Positions 31,896-40,369 of a DNA stretch of 64,000 bases are shown in pieces (positions within the stretch are counted from its first letter, which is position 1; the number at the start of each line of letters is the position of its first letter). Under the pieces are notes generated by a model that was not told the origin of the DNA, searched no databases, and saw nothing but the letters and a program-made list of their open reading frames with translations. This DNA comes from Armatimonas sp043757465. GTDB lineage: Bacteria > Armatimonadota > Armatimonadia > Armatimonadales > Armatimonadaceae. Location: positions 15,344-79,343 of the forward strand of contig NZ_JAYVPL010000025.1 in the NCBI RefSeq assembly GCF_043757465.1. Direction: 5' to 3'. A program made the translations under genes and the position numbers.

Positions 31896-31951
31896 CCGCC
31901 CTGATAGGTCGCCCCGGTTCATGGGGGCGATAGCGAACGGGGGCGATACGG

Positions 31952-31957
31952 TAAAAT
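31952..31957 (+). promoter_or_regulatory. -10 box (GG-TAAAAT), leaderless, cytochrome-like gene
   Basis: GGTAAAAT ends seven bases before ATG 31965, divergent from the hydrolase promoter. Confidence 0.6.
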
Positions 31958-31964
31958 AGGACAA

Positions 31965-33230
31965 ATGCGTCTTTTTATTGCAGCTCTGCTGAGTGTTGCC
32001 ACGGCGGCGCTCGCAAGTGCTCCCAAAAGCCTAGATGTGGCGACGGAGTATCTCACAGCCACGATGGACGATCCCATTGCGCGGCTGCAAAAGCGGCTGG
32101 CGAGCGGCGATGTCAAGCTGCGCTACGAGCCGCAGGGGGGCTATCTTAAGTCGCTGTTGCGGGAGCTGAATATTCTCAGCACGTCCCAGATGCTTGTTTT
32201 CTCCAAGACCAGCCTGCAGTTTGATCTTATCGCGCCGCAGACACCCCGTGCGCTGTACTTCAACGAGAGCTGCTGGGTGGGATTTGTGCAGGGCGGGCGT
32301 GTGCTGGAGCTGATGGCGCAGGATCCGGTCTACGGCGCGGTTTTCTACACGCTGGCACAGAACCCAAACCAGCTCAAATTCACCCGTCAGACCTACGAGT
32401 GCCTTCAGTGCCACCAGTCGCCGCTGACCCAGGGAGTGCCTGGGCACGTGATGCGCTCGCTGTATGTCCGCGCCGATGGTCGCCCGGATCTATCGGCGGG
32501 CTCGAAAGTTACCACGGATGAGAGCCCGTTTGAGGAGCGCTGGGGCGGTTGGTATGTTACGGGGACACACGGCAAGCAGCGGCACCTGGGCAATGAGATC
32601 GCACGGGGCGGTGACGGGGAGGCGCGGCTGGATACCGAGGCGGGGGCCAATATCACCGATCTGCACGCCAAGTTCGACACAACGGCGTACCTCACGCCAA
32701 ACTCTGACATTGTCGCCCTGCTGGTTGCCGAGCACCAGGGGCACCTGCAAAATCTGATGACTCGCGCCAGCTATCTGGTACGAGACTCCCTGAGTGACGA
32801 AGAACAGCTCAATGCCGCGCTCAAAGAGACCGGTCGCCGCGAGAGCACGACCCGCCGAATCCACTCCGCCTGCGAGCCGCTGGTGAAGGGCCTGTTCTAC
32901 TCCGGCGAAGCGCCGCTCAAAGCTAAAGTCACCGGCACGACCCCGTTTGCACGGCAGTTCCCGCTGCAAGGCCCTCTGGACAGCAACGGACGCTCTCTGC
33001 GCGATCTGGACCTGAAAACCCGCCTCGCCCGCTACCCACTGAGCTGGACCATCTACTCGCCCTCGTTCGATGCGCTCCCCAAAGAGGCACGAGACTATGT
33101 CGCACGGCGGCTGGGTGAGGTTCTCTCTGGCAAGGACACCACACCCGAGTTTGCCCATCTGACGGCAGACGACCGGAAGAATATTCGCGAGATTCTGGCG
33201 GCCACGAAACCAGGGCTGACGATACAATAG
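31965..33230 (+). CDS. Exported cytochrome c-like protein, one haem motif
   Basis: 421 aa with a signal peptide (MRLFIAALLSVATAALAS). One CXXCH motif, YECLQCHQSPLTQGVPGH, lies near residue 147. Before it comes LRELNILSTSQMLVFSKTSLQ and RALYFNESCWVGFVQGG; after it SLYVRADGRPD and MTRASYLVRD. This layout occurs in uncharacterised proteins of Planctomycetes and Acidobacteria. A periplasmic redox role is likely but unproven. It ends eight bases before pgk, and the pgk promoter box includes its last bases. Confidence 0.75.
   Translation: MRLFIAALLSVATAALASAPKSLDVATEYLTATMDDPIARLQKRLASGDVKLRYEPQGGYLKSLLRELNILSTSQMLVFSKTSLQFDLIAPQTPRALYFNESCWVGFVQGGRVLELMAQDPVYGAVFYTLAQNPNQLKFTRQTYECLQCHQSPLTQGVPGHVMRSLYVRADGRPDLSAGSKVTTDESPFEERWGGWYVTGTHGKQRHLGNEIARGGDGEARLDTEAGANITDLHAKFDTTAYLTPNSDIVALLVAEHQGHLQNLMTRASYLVRDSLSDEEQLNAALKETGRRESTTRRIHSACEPLVKGLFYSGEAPLKAKVTGTTPFARQFPLQGPLDSNGRSLRDLDLKTRLARYPLSWTIYSPSFDALPKEARDYVARRLGEVLSGKDTTPEFAHLTADDRKNIREILAATKPGLTIQ
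33223..33228 (+). promoter_or_regulatory. -10 box (GA-TACAAT) before pgk
   Basis: TACAAT ends nine bases before ATG 33238 and overlaps the preceding stop codon. AGGGGCG in between could act as a weak ribosome site if transcription starts earlier. Confidence 0.45.
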
Positions 33231-33237
33231 GGGCGCT

Positions 33238-34431
33238 ATGAAGAAGAAGACAATTGCGGATGTGGATGTGGCGGGCAAGCGGGTGTTGGTTCGTGTGGAC
33301 TTCAATGTGCCTCAGGACGACTCCGGGGCCATTACCGATGACCGACGGATCGAGGCGGCGCTCCCGACCCTCAAGGCACTTTTAGACGCGGGCGCGGCGC
33401 TGACCGTGATGAGCCACCTGGGGCGGCCCAAGGGCAAGATTAGTGGAAAATATAGTTTAAAGCCCGTGGCGGAGCGGCTGGCACAGCTCACGAGAATCAC
33501 AGTGAATTTGGCGACGGCATCGGAGAGCGATCCTCTGGGCATTGGCACGGTGTCGCCTGTCGCCGGGCAGATTGCGCTGCTGGAGAACACGCGCTTCACC
33601 GATGCTGAGGAAGCCAATGATCCCGCACTGAGCCAGAAACTCGCCGCGCTCGCCGATGTCTATGTCAACGACGCTTTTGGAGCGGCGCACCGGGCGCATG
33701 CTTCCACGGAGGGGGTCGCGACGGTCTGCAAGGCGCAGGGCAAGCCGTGTGTCAGTGGCCTTCTCATGCAAAAAGAGCTGGACTATCTGGGCGGCGCCGT
33801 CATCAATCCCGCGCGGCCTTTTGTGGCGATTCTGGGCGGTAAGAAAGTCGCGGATAAGATTCCGGTGATCGAGAACCTGCTTCCCCAGGTAGACACGCTG
33901 ATTATCGGCGGCGGCATGGGCTACACGTTTGTGAAGGCGGCGGGCTTCGAGATCGGGAAGTCGCTTCTGGACGCCGACTCGCTGGAGTTCTGCAATACAC
34001 TCCTTGGCAACGCAAAAATCGCGCTCCCCACCGACTGCGTGGTGGTCTCGGAGTTCTCCAACGATGCCGAGCGCACGACCGTGAGTGTCGAGGCGATCCC
34101 CGCCGATCAAGAGGGCCTGGACATTGGCCCGGAGTCGGCAGTGAAATTTGCGGTAATTATCGCGAGCGCCAAGACCGTCGTCTGGAACGGCCCGATGGGA
34201 GTCTTTGAGTTCCCCAACTTCGCGGCGGGCACAAAGGCCGTCGCCGAGGCAATGGCAGCGGCAACGGCAAACGGTGCCACGACCATCGTGGGCGGCGGCG
34301 ACTCCGCAGCGGCGGTGGAACTCCTGGGCTTTGCCGACCAGATGAGCCATATCTCCACCGGCGGCGGCGCGAGCCTGGAGTTTTTAGAGGGCAAGAAGCT
34401 CCCCGGCGTCGAGGCACTCGACGACAAATAG
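33238..34431 (+). CDS. pgk: Phosphoglycerate kinase
   Basis: 397 aa, full length. The glycolytic enzyme transfers phosphate from 1,3-bisphosphoglycerate to ADP. Motifs: RVLVRVDFNVPQDDSGAITDD, MSHLGRPKG, LLENTRFTDAEEANDPAL, VNDAFGAAHRAHAST, the hinge MGYTFVKAAG, WNGPMGVFEF and the nucleotide loop GGGDSAAAV...STGGGASLEFLEGK. The gene usually upstream, gap, is not present. An intrinsic terminator follows at 34468. Confidence 0.98.
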   Translation: MKKKTIADVDVAGKRVLVRVDFNVPQDDSGAITDDRRIEAALPTLKALLDAGAALTVMSHLGRPKGKISGKYSLKPVAERLAQLTRITVNLATASESDPLGIGTVSPVAGQIALLENTRFTDAEEANDPALSQKLAALADVYVNDAFGAAHRAHASTEGVATVCKAQGKPCVSGLLMQKELDYLGGAVINPARPFVAILGGKKVADKIPVIENLLPQVDTLIIGGGMGYTFVKAAGFEIGKSLLDADSLEFCNTLLGNAKIALPTDCVVVSEFSNDAERTTVSVEAIPADQEGLDIGPESAVKFAVIIASAKTVVWNGPMGVFEFPNFAAGTKAVAEAMAAATANGATTIVGGGDSAAAVELLGFADQMSHISTGGGASLEFLEGKKLPGVEALDDK

Positions 34432-34467
34432 AGCAGGAGGAACGAAAAAAGCAAGATAAAAAGCAAA

Positions 34468-34495
34468 ATAAGGAGGCTTGTCCTCCTTATTTTTG
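34468..34495 (+). terminator. Intrinsic terminator after pgk
   Basis: Perfect 9-bp stem ATAAGGAGG / CCTCCTTAT, loop CTTGT, followed by TTTTT. Confidence 0.85.
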
Positions 34496-34542
34496 TAAAT
34501 ACAGTTATAATCCAACCAACTAAACGTCGGAGGTGTAAAGCA

Positions 34543-36012
34543 ATGTCTTCGGTAAAATCAGTGCTGGCTGTAATGGTGCGGCCGCGTTCTCTGGTGGGTT
34601 TGGTGCTGCTGTTTCTCGTTGCGCTTGGCTGTGGTGGCGGCGGCTCCAGTAGGGTGAAGCTTGTCTCTGAGGTGGTATGGACTCTCCCAGAAGCAGTTTG
34701 GAACGAGATTCCTGCGGGAGATCGCCAGGATATGCTCAAACGGGGGATTCAGTTTGAGAACCCAACCCGAACCCTGCGCTTCCCTCAGACTCGGTTCCAC
34801 ACCCTCCTGCGTGTCGGTGAGCGGCTCTATCCTGTCCCCGCAAATGGGGAGATTGACCTGCCGGAGATTCCGGCAGGTGTCACGGAAGCATCAGTGATCA
34901 GCTCCCCCAGCAACCCCACGCCCTTGCACACTTTCCCTATCGCGCAGCTTGTTGCGGGGGTGACCATAGTAGTCCCGATCAACTACCACGGACCCTTGGG
35001 GATGAATAGTCCCGACGACACGGTTCCCGGAGGGCGGCACCTCCACTCGCGCGATGAAGACAATGGCACTACCACCTGTCCGCCAGGAACTAAGTCGCCC
35101 TGCTGCGAGGATCAAAACGGAGCTCTGGGGGATGGAAGGCGCTACAACAACGGCTGGAAGCGCTACAGGAACTTTATTGGCAGTACGTGTTTTCAGTGGG
35201 TGCTGGCGGGCTGCTGTGCCAACGAGGGTGCGGAGATCATTCCCGCTCTTTTTGGTTCCTATATTAGCTGCTACGACAACCACAAATCACGTAACTGCCA
35301 GGATCTAAAAGACGATGACTTTGCCGTTAGCGCCACGGAAATTGTCGTGCAGTGCGGTCAGCAAGCGCGGCTCACGGTGACCAATGGCACCTGTAGCAAT
35401 GAGTCTATTGTGCTGACACTGAGCAATTTTGTCGGGCAGGTGAAGGGAGACGAGGACTACGGGCCGGGCTCCCAGCTCATTCGCCACTACGACAGTGCGA
35501 CGCCTCGGGTGAACCACCTGCGCGACCGTGAGTTTTTCTACATCGCGCCTGTAGCACTGCCTGAGGGAGTTACGGAGCTAAAGACATCGTTTATGTGTGT
35601 TACGGCAGGGCAGGTGCGGGTTGTGGATGTCACCGTGCGTTGCGTGCCCCAGCCCACTCCAACCCCGGCCCCGACTCCCACTCCGCAGCCCAACCGCGCC
35701 CCTCGCCTCCTGCGCTTCACCAATACCTTCCTGCCTGATCTCCACTCCAATGCCTTCAAGACGGAGGCAGAAGACCCGGAGGGCGACACACTAACCTACA
35801 CCTGGAGCTGGTCTGGCCCGGCGACATCCTGTGGGCGCGACTCTGGAGCCGGTGCCGACGGAACGCGTTCGCGGGTTTACAACCACGATGGTTGCTCGGG
35901 AACACAAGAGGCAACGACTAAAGTGAAGGTGGTGGTGCGTGATAGCAAGGGAGCAGAGGCAACCTACGAGCATCTCCTGCGAAACGAAGGGAGTTTTGAT
36001 CTGAACTTTTAG
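34543..36012 (+). CDS. Cys-rich lipoprotein with Pro/Thr linker and Ig-like C-terminus
   Basis: 489 aa, with GGAGGTG upstream of ATG 34543. The long signal ends LVGLVLLFLVALGCGGGGSS, a lipobox followed by a Gly/Ser tether. A middle domain (about 170-250) is rich in cysteines (TTTCPPGTKSPCCED, FQWVLAGCCANEG). A linker PTPTPAPTPTPQP (about 374-386) leads to a C-terminal domain (EAEDPEGDTLTYTWSWSG, TTKVKVVVRDSKGAEATYE) of PKD/Ig-like type. It is probably displayed on the cell surface. Function unknown. Confidence 0.75.
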   Translation: MSSVKSVLAVMVRPRSLVGLVLLFLVALGCGGGGSSRVKLVSEVVWTLPEAVWNEIPAGDRQDMLKRGIQFENPTRTLRFPQTRFHTLLRVGERLYPVPANGEIDLPEIPAGVTEASVISSPSNPTPLHTFPIAQLVAGVTIVVPINYHGPLGMNSPDDTVPGGRHLHSRDEDNGTTTCPPGTKSPCCEDQNGALGDGRRYNNGWKRYRNFIGSTCFQWVLAGCCANEGAEIIPALFGSYISCYDNHKSRNCQDLKDDDFAVSATEIVVQCGQQARLTVTNGTCSNESIVLTLSNFVGQVKGDEDYGPGSQLIRHYDSATPRVNHLRDREFFYIAPVALPEGVTELKTSFMCVTAGQVRVVDVTVRCVPQPTPTPAPTPTPQPNRAPRLLRFTNTFLPDLHSNAFKTEAEDPEGDTLTYTWSWSGPATSCGRDSGAGADGTRSRVYNHDGCSGTQEATTKVKVVVRDSKGAEATYEHLLRNEGSFDLNF

Positions 36013-36073
36013 AGGCTCTCCTCTCCCTGGATGGTGTGATAGGATAGTCCTAATTATTGGGGAGGCGATTGTT

Positions 36074-37228
36074 TTGGAGATAGTTCTGGGCGGGCGTCGG
36101 AAAGCGCGACGGGCATACGGGTTTGACGAGGTGGCACTGGCTCCGGGGCCGCTGGTGATTGATGCGCGGGACGTGGACGTTTCCTGGGAGCTGGCGGGCC
36201 GACGGATCGAGATTCCTATCCTGGCATCCGCGCTCGACGGAGCAGTGAACCCGCGCCTGGCCGCCGAGTTCAGCAAACAGGGCGGCCTCGCAGTGCTCAA
36301 CCTCGATGGTATCCAGACACGCTACGACAACGCCGAGGAAATTCTTCAGAGCATCGCCGACCATGAGGGTGAGGGCGTCATTGCCTATATCCAGAGCCTC
36401 TACAACGCCGCACCCGTGCGGGCAGACCTGATCACCAAGCGGATTTCGGAGATCAAGGCTGCCGGGGGAATCGCCGCTGTGGCTGCCGCGCCGCACTCCG
36501 CGCAGAAAGCCGCCGAGGCCGCGATCCCTGCGGGTGCTGACTTTTTCTTTATTCAGAGTACCGTGGGCAGCGTGAGCTTTGAGTCCTCCGTCGTGCCGGA
36601 GTTCCCGGTCGCGGAGTTCTGCAAGAGCTGCCCCATTCCGGTGATTGTTGGTAACACGGTGGGCTACCAGGCCACGCTGGAGCTGATGGAAGCCGGAGCC
36701 GCTGCGGTCTTAGTTGGCGTTGGGCCGGGCCATATCTGCACGAGCCGAAAAGTCCTGGGAATCGGCGTGCCGCAGATCACCGCGACGGCGGACTGCGCCG
36801 CCGCCCGCGACGACTACTTCGCACAAACGGGCCGCTACGTCCCGATCATCACCGATGGAGGCATCCGTAACGGCGGGGATATCGCCAAGGCGATTGCTGC
36901 GGGTGCCGATGCCGTGATGCTAGGGTCCACCATCGCTGCCGCTGCGGAAGCGCCTGCACCGGGCTATTCCTGGGGCATGGCCGCCATGAGTCCCGACCTG
37001 CCGCGCGGCACGCGCATCAAGGTAGGAGTCTCCGGGACGCTGAAAGATATTTTGCACGGCCCTGCGCACAAAGACGATGGCACGATGAACCTGGTGGGGG
37101 CGCTCAAGCTCTCCATGGGCTCGCTGGGGGCGCACAATATCAAAGAGATGCAGCACGTCGAGATGTTCGTCGCCCCAAGCCTCGCTACGGAGGGCAAGTC
37201 GCTCCAACGCGCCCAAGGCGTCGGTTAG
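36074..37228 (+). CDS. guaB3: IMP dehydrogenase-related protein, GuaB3 type
   Basis: 384 aa. The barrel of IMPDH is present (IEIPILASALDGAVNPRLAAEFSKQGGLAVLNLDG, VIVGNTVGYQATLELMEAGAAAVLVGVGPGHICTSR with the catalytic Cys, and the phosphate loop IITDGGIRNGGDIAKAIAAGADAVMLG). CBS domains are absent and the length matches the GuaB3 subfamily of Actinobacteria and Cyanobacteria, whose members either act as IMPDH or as GMP reductase-like enzymes. TTG 36074 lies after GGGGAGGCG, which decides the start. It is not linked to guaA. Confidence 0.88.
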   Translation: MEIVLGGRRKARRAYGFDEVALAPGPLVIDARDVDVSWELAGRRIEIPILASALDGAVNPRLAAEFSKQGGLAVLNLDGIQTRYDNAEEILQSIADHEGEGVIAYIQSLYNAAPVRADLITKRISEIKAAGGIAAVAAAPHSAQKAAEAAIPAGADFFFIQSTVGSVSFESSVVPEFPVAEFCKSCPIPVIVGNTVGYQATLELMEAGAAAVLVGVGPGHICTSRKVLGIGVPQITATADCAAARDDYFAQTGRYVPIITDGGIRNGGDIAKAIAAGADAVMLGSTIAAAAEAPAPGYSWGMAAMSPDLPRGTRIKVGVSGTLKDILHGPAHKDDGTMNLVGALKLSMGSLGAHNIKEMQHVEMFVAPSLATEGKSLQRAQGVG

Positions 37229-37235
37229 GCCGCCC

Positions 37236-37835
37236 TCACGATTTCTGGACGATCAGGTAAAGATGCAGCTCGGGGTGCTGGTCGTATTCGAGATGGCGGC
37301 AGGTGCAACCGAAGCGGTCTATTAGGCGCAGCAGTTCGGGGATTCCGAGCGCGGCATGATACAGCGGCTGCCCATGACATGGATTGGCGACTTCGTCGGG
37401 CACGTCCACGCCGCCGCTGGTGAAGATCAGAACTCCGCCGGGGGCGAGCGCGGCACAGAGTTTTTCCAGAACCGCCGCGTGGTGCTCCAGTGGGACGTGC
37501 CAGATGCTGTCCCAGGCGGAGATAAAGTCGTAGGCGTGGGGAAACTGCCAGGTGCAGATGTCGGCGTGGTGAAAGACCGTGTTGGGGTGCTTTTGCCTTG
37601 CCAGCGCTAGCATCTCCACCGAAAAATCCAGCCCCTCCGTGTCGTAGCCGCGTTTCTGCAAGAGCGCGATAATCCGTCCACTGCTCCCACAGCCGACATC
37701 CAGCGCCCGCCCCGATGCCGGCGCAAAGCGCAAGGCCCGCTTGTGTTGCGCAATGCCATTCTCGTGATTAAACGACTCCTCGGCCCAGTGCGAGGCAATC
37801 TGGTCGTAGCTAGCGGCAGTCTGCGTCGTGGTCAT
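37236..37835 (-). CDS. Class I SAM-dependent methyltransferase
   Basis: 199 aa. Motif I is RALDVGCGSSGRIIALL (about 43-59), motif II DTEGLDFSVEMLALARQ, motif III-IV YDFISAWDSIWHVPLEHHAAVLEKLCAALAPGGVLIF. The substrate is unknown. The start ATG 37835 is six bases from a palindromic repeat copy, which leaves no space for a normal promoter except within the repeat or upstream of the GNAT gene, so the two genes may form one unit. Confidence 0.85.
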   Translation of the reverse strand: MTTTQTAASYDQIASHWAEESFNHENGIAQHKRALRFAPASGRALDVGCGSSGRIIALLQKRGYDTEGLDFSVEMLALARQKHPNTVFHHADICTWQFPHAYDFISAWDSIWHVPLEHHAAVLEKLCAALAPGGVLIFTSGGVDVPDEVANPCHGQPLYHAALGIPELLRLIDRFGCTCRHLEYDQHPELHLYLIVQKS

Positions 37836-37840
37836 TTTTG

Positions 37841-37866
37841 CCCCCTAACCCCCGCCCAGCGGGGGG
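37841..37866. repeat. G/C palindromic repeat between GNAT and methyltransferase genes
   Basis: CCCCCTAACCCCCGCC-CAGC-GGGGGG, a single copy. On the minus strand it encodes the last residues PPLGGG and the TAG stop of the GNAT gene. Confidence 0.8.
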
Positions 37867-38387
37867 ACAATGCGGTAAAGCACGTGGCGCGTGAGGGGAT
37901 GGCCGACGGGCAGAAGCGGGTGATCGAAGTCGTCGCTTTCGGAGTGGGTCATGCCGAGCTTTTCTATGACGTTGCGCGAGCGCTGGTTGTCAACGGCGGT
38001 CATGGCGACGACTTCGGGGAGCTTGAGAGTGTTGAAGGCAAAGATGAGGGCGGCTTTTGCGCCCTCGGTGGCGTAGCCGTGGCCCCAGTGCTCATACGCG
38101 AGCCGCCAGCCGATCTCGATACAGGGGGTAAAGTGCGCTGTAAAGCGCGGGGTGGAGAGGCCGATGAAGCCGATAAATGCCGCGACTTCGGGGACTTCTA
38201 CCGCCCAGAGACCGAAGCCTTTCTCATCGAAGTGCGCCTCGATACGGCCCACCATGGCGTCGCTCTCGGCAGGGGTGAGGGTGCTGGGGAAGAACTCCAT
38301 CACGCGCGGGTCGGCGTTGAGGGCGGCAAAGGGCACGGCATCGCTTGGAAGCCAGCGGCGCAGGAGTAGGCGGTTGGTTTTGATCAT
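37845..38387 (-). CDS. GNAT N-acetyltransferase (RimJ/RimL-like)
   Basis: 180 aa. The pattern is typical of the RimJ/RimL group: IKTNRLLLRRWLPSDAVPFAALNADPRVMEFF, WAVEVPEVAAFIGFIGLS, EIGWRLAYEHWGHGYATEGAKAALIFAF (acetyl-CoA loop) and VVAMTAVDNQRSRNVIEKLGM. It may acetylate an N-terminal amine or a small molecule. The C-terminus PPLGGG derives from a palindromic repeat that also supplies the stop codon. Confidence 0.88.
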   Translation of the reverse strand: MIKTNRLLLRRWLPSDAVPFAALNADPRVMEFFPSTLTPAESDAMVGRIEAHFDEKGFGLWAVEVPEVAAFIGFIGLSTPRFTAHFTPCIEIGWRLAYEHWGHGYATEGAKAALIFAFNTLKLPEVVAMTAVDNQRSRNVIEKLGMTHSESDDFDHPLLPVGHPLTRHVLYRIVPPLGGG

Positions 38388-38433
38388 GGTACTTGCGATA
38401 TTTTATCGCCCGTTTTGGCCGGACATTTTAGCC

Positions 38434-38563
38434 GCGACGGAGATCGTCGGGCTATGGGGCGGACAAGCCGCCGCGCTTCGCGACCAGACCAACGGCACGC
38501 ACCCAAATACCGACGAGGCACGAGGAGGCGGCCAAAGGCCCCATAGCCGCACGATTTCCGTGC
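38434..38563. repeat. 130-bp element with 26-bp imperfect inverted ends
   Basis: Left end 38434-38460 and right end 38538-38563 are inverted repeats with about four mismatches and one extra base; the innermost twelve bases (CGGGCTATGGGGC against GCCCCATAGCC) match almost perfectly. No open frame. It sits in the gap where the 5' part of the sulfatase gene is missing. Confidence 0.65.
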
Positions 38564-38630
38564 TGGCTTACCATCGTGTTGACAACATGGCACTGCTCTG
38601 CCAGGTGCTCTCCAAGCCAGGGGAGGATTT

Positions 38631-39770
38631 ATGGTGACGATGATAGACCGTAATGTCGGGGAGCTGATGGCGCTCCTCAAAGAGCTGAAGCTCGATAAAA
38701 ACACGCTCTTCTTGTTCAGCGGCGATAATGGTGGCAACGATTATTTTGTTACCAAAGACGCGCCGCGCGGGGTGCACAGCGCGAATAAAAACCCCAAAAC
38801 GGGAGTGGAGTTTCGCGGCATTAAGGGCCAGCTCTACGAGGGCGGCCTGCGGATTCCCGCGTTGGCTTGGTGGCCCGGCAAGCTCGCGCGGGGCCGCACC
38901 AGTGAGCACCTCTGGTACTTTCCCGATGTGTTGCCCACGCTCGCCGCGCTCGCCGGTGCGACCGCTCCCAAAGACACCGATGGTGTCAGTTTTCTGCCGG
39001 AGCTATACGGAAAGCCACAAAAGCCACACGAGTTTCTCTACTGGGAGATTGCGGGAAAGACGGCGGTACGGCAGGGCGACTGGAAGGCGATACAGCCCGG
39101 CAAGAGCACTCCGTGGGAGCTCTACGACTTGGCGAGCGATGTGAGCGAGGCGCACAACTGCGCCGAGGATAAACCTGAGATTCTCGCCCGGCTCCGTGCG
39201 GTTGCGGCGCAAGCGCATACGCCCGCACGCGTTGGCACCTACAGCCGAACGGATCTGCACGCGCGAGACCGTGCCGCCAAGTTTGGCAATAAACCCGTCG
39301 AAAAGAACACGAACTGGCCCGTGCCAGGGCTGATCTCTAGTAAAGACTGGAAGCTGGTGCGGGTGAGTAGCGAGAATGTGGATAATCAGAAGTTTGGACG
39401 CAATGCCTTTGACAACGACCCGAGTACGCTCTGGCACACCCTGTTCACCGGTGGCACGGTTCCGCCACCCCATGAGCTGGTGATTGATCTGGGCCGCGAG
39501 ATCACCATCCAGAGCTTTGTCTGTCTGGTGCGCCAGGACGCGAGCTGGAACGGGGCCATTAAAGACCTTGAGCTGTGTGTCAGCGACTCGCCGGAGCGCT
39601 TCGGCCCTCCCGTGGTGAAGGCGACTCTGAAGAAGACCAAAGCGGCGCAGGAAGTCTCCTGCCCGCCGATGACTAAGGGCCGATATATCTTGCTACGAGC
39701 GCTCTCGGAGCTCAATGGTAATGCTTTCGCCTCGCTGGCGGAGCTGGGAATCAAGGCGGAGAGGGTATAG
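38631..39770 (+). pseudogene. Arylsulfatase C-terminal part with F5/8 C-type domain, 5' truncated
   Basis: 379 codons. It begins in the middle of the sulfatase fold: MVTMIDRNVGELMALLKEL and LFLFSGDNGGND are the metal-site strand, followed by GIKGQLYEGGLRIPALAWWPG and FPDVLPTLAALAG. The N-terminal third with the formylglycine motif (CxPxR) is absent and no frame upstream contains it, so the product cannot be an active sulfatase. After about residue 230 comes a discoidin-like domain (NAFDNDPSTLWHTLFTGG, ELVIDLGREITIQSFVCL). GGGGAGG lies just before ATG 38631, so translation is possible. A 130-bp inverted-repeat element lies directly upstream. Confidence 0.75.
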
Positions 39771-39808
39771 TGTTCCAACCTATAAAGTAAAAGAGTAACG
39801 ACTCATTC

Positions 39809-40345
39809 ATGAAGATTGCGATTGATCTCGAAGGCACCCTAGTTCCTGAGTACGGTGAGTTTCCCGCAGAGCGTACCCAAGGCCTTGCTAGGCTCTTGTT
39901 CTTGTTCTCCCTTCGTCGAGATGCTCGATTGCTTCTCCAAGATCTGGCACAGGCAGGGCACACGCTCACGCTCTACACCGAGCACCCGCTGCGCGTGTCT
40001 AAACTGCGGCTCTGGTGTTGGCTTCTCAGGCTCCCCATCCAAAACATTGTTACGCAGGAGAGGGCGCTGAAAGTGGCACACAAGCACCAGCTTCGCCAGC
40101 GAAAGCGCTTTGAGAAAGACTTGAAGGCACTGGGGTTGACGCATTTTGGGAAGGAGCCCCAGGCTGTCTGGCCGCCGTGTGTGGGCCAGGAGCTGCTTCT
40201 CGATGACGATCCCCGGCATATCGAGGCTGCGTGGCGCTCGGGTGTACGCGGCATCCTGGTTACCAACCGTGACGACGACTGGACCGCCGGTATCCGAGCG
40301 GCTTGCCTAGCGGGAGAGAGCGCCGAAGCTGTCGCGCTCGTATAA
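39809..40345 (+). CDS. HAD-superfamily phosphatase-like protein
   Basis: 178 aa. Motif I reads IAIDLEGTLVPEYG, with the nucleophile Asp5 and Glu in place of the second Asp; HTLTLYTEHPLR is motif II (Thr); a Lys-rich helical cap follows (KVAHKHQLRQRKRFEKDLKA); motif IV is LLLDDDPRHIEAA. The Asp-to-Glu change in motif I is found in some HAD phosphatases and would still allow catalysis. Substrate unknown. The gene stands alone between the sulfatase remnant and the convergent DUF1501 gene. Confidence 0.75.
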   Translation: MKIAIDLEGTLVPEYGEFPAERTQGLARLLFLFSLRRDARLLLQDLAQAGHTLTLYTEHPLRVSKLRLWCWLLRLPIQNIVTQERALKVAHKHQLRQRKRFEKDLKALGLTHFGKEPQAVWPPCVGQELLLDDDPRHIEAAWRSGVRGILVTNRDDDWTAGIRAACLAGESAEAVALV

Positions 40346-40369
40346 AACGCCAAAGCTAATGAGGAGGCG

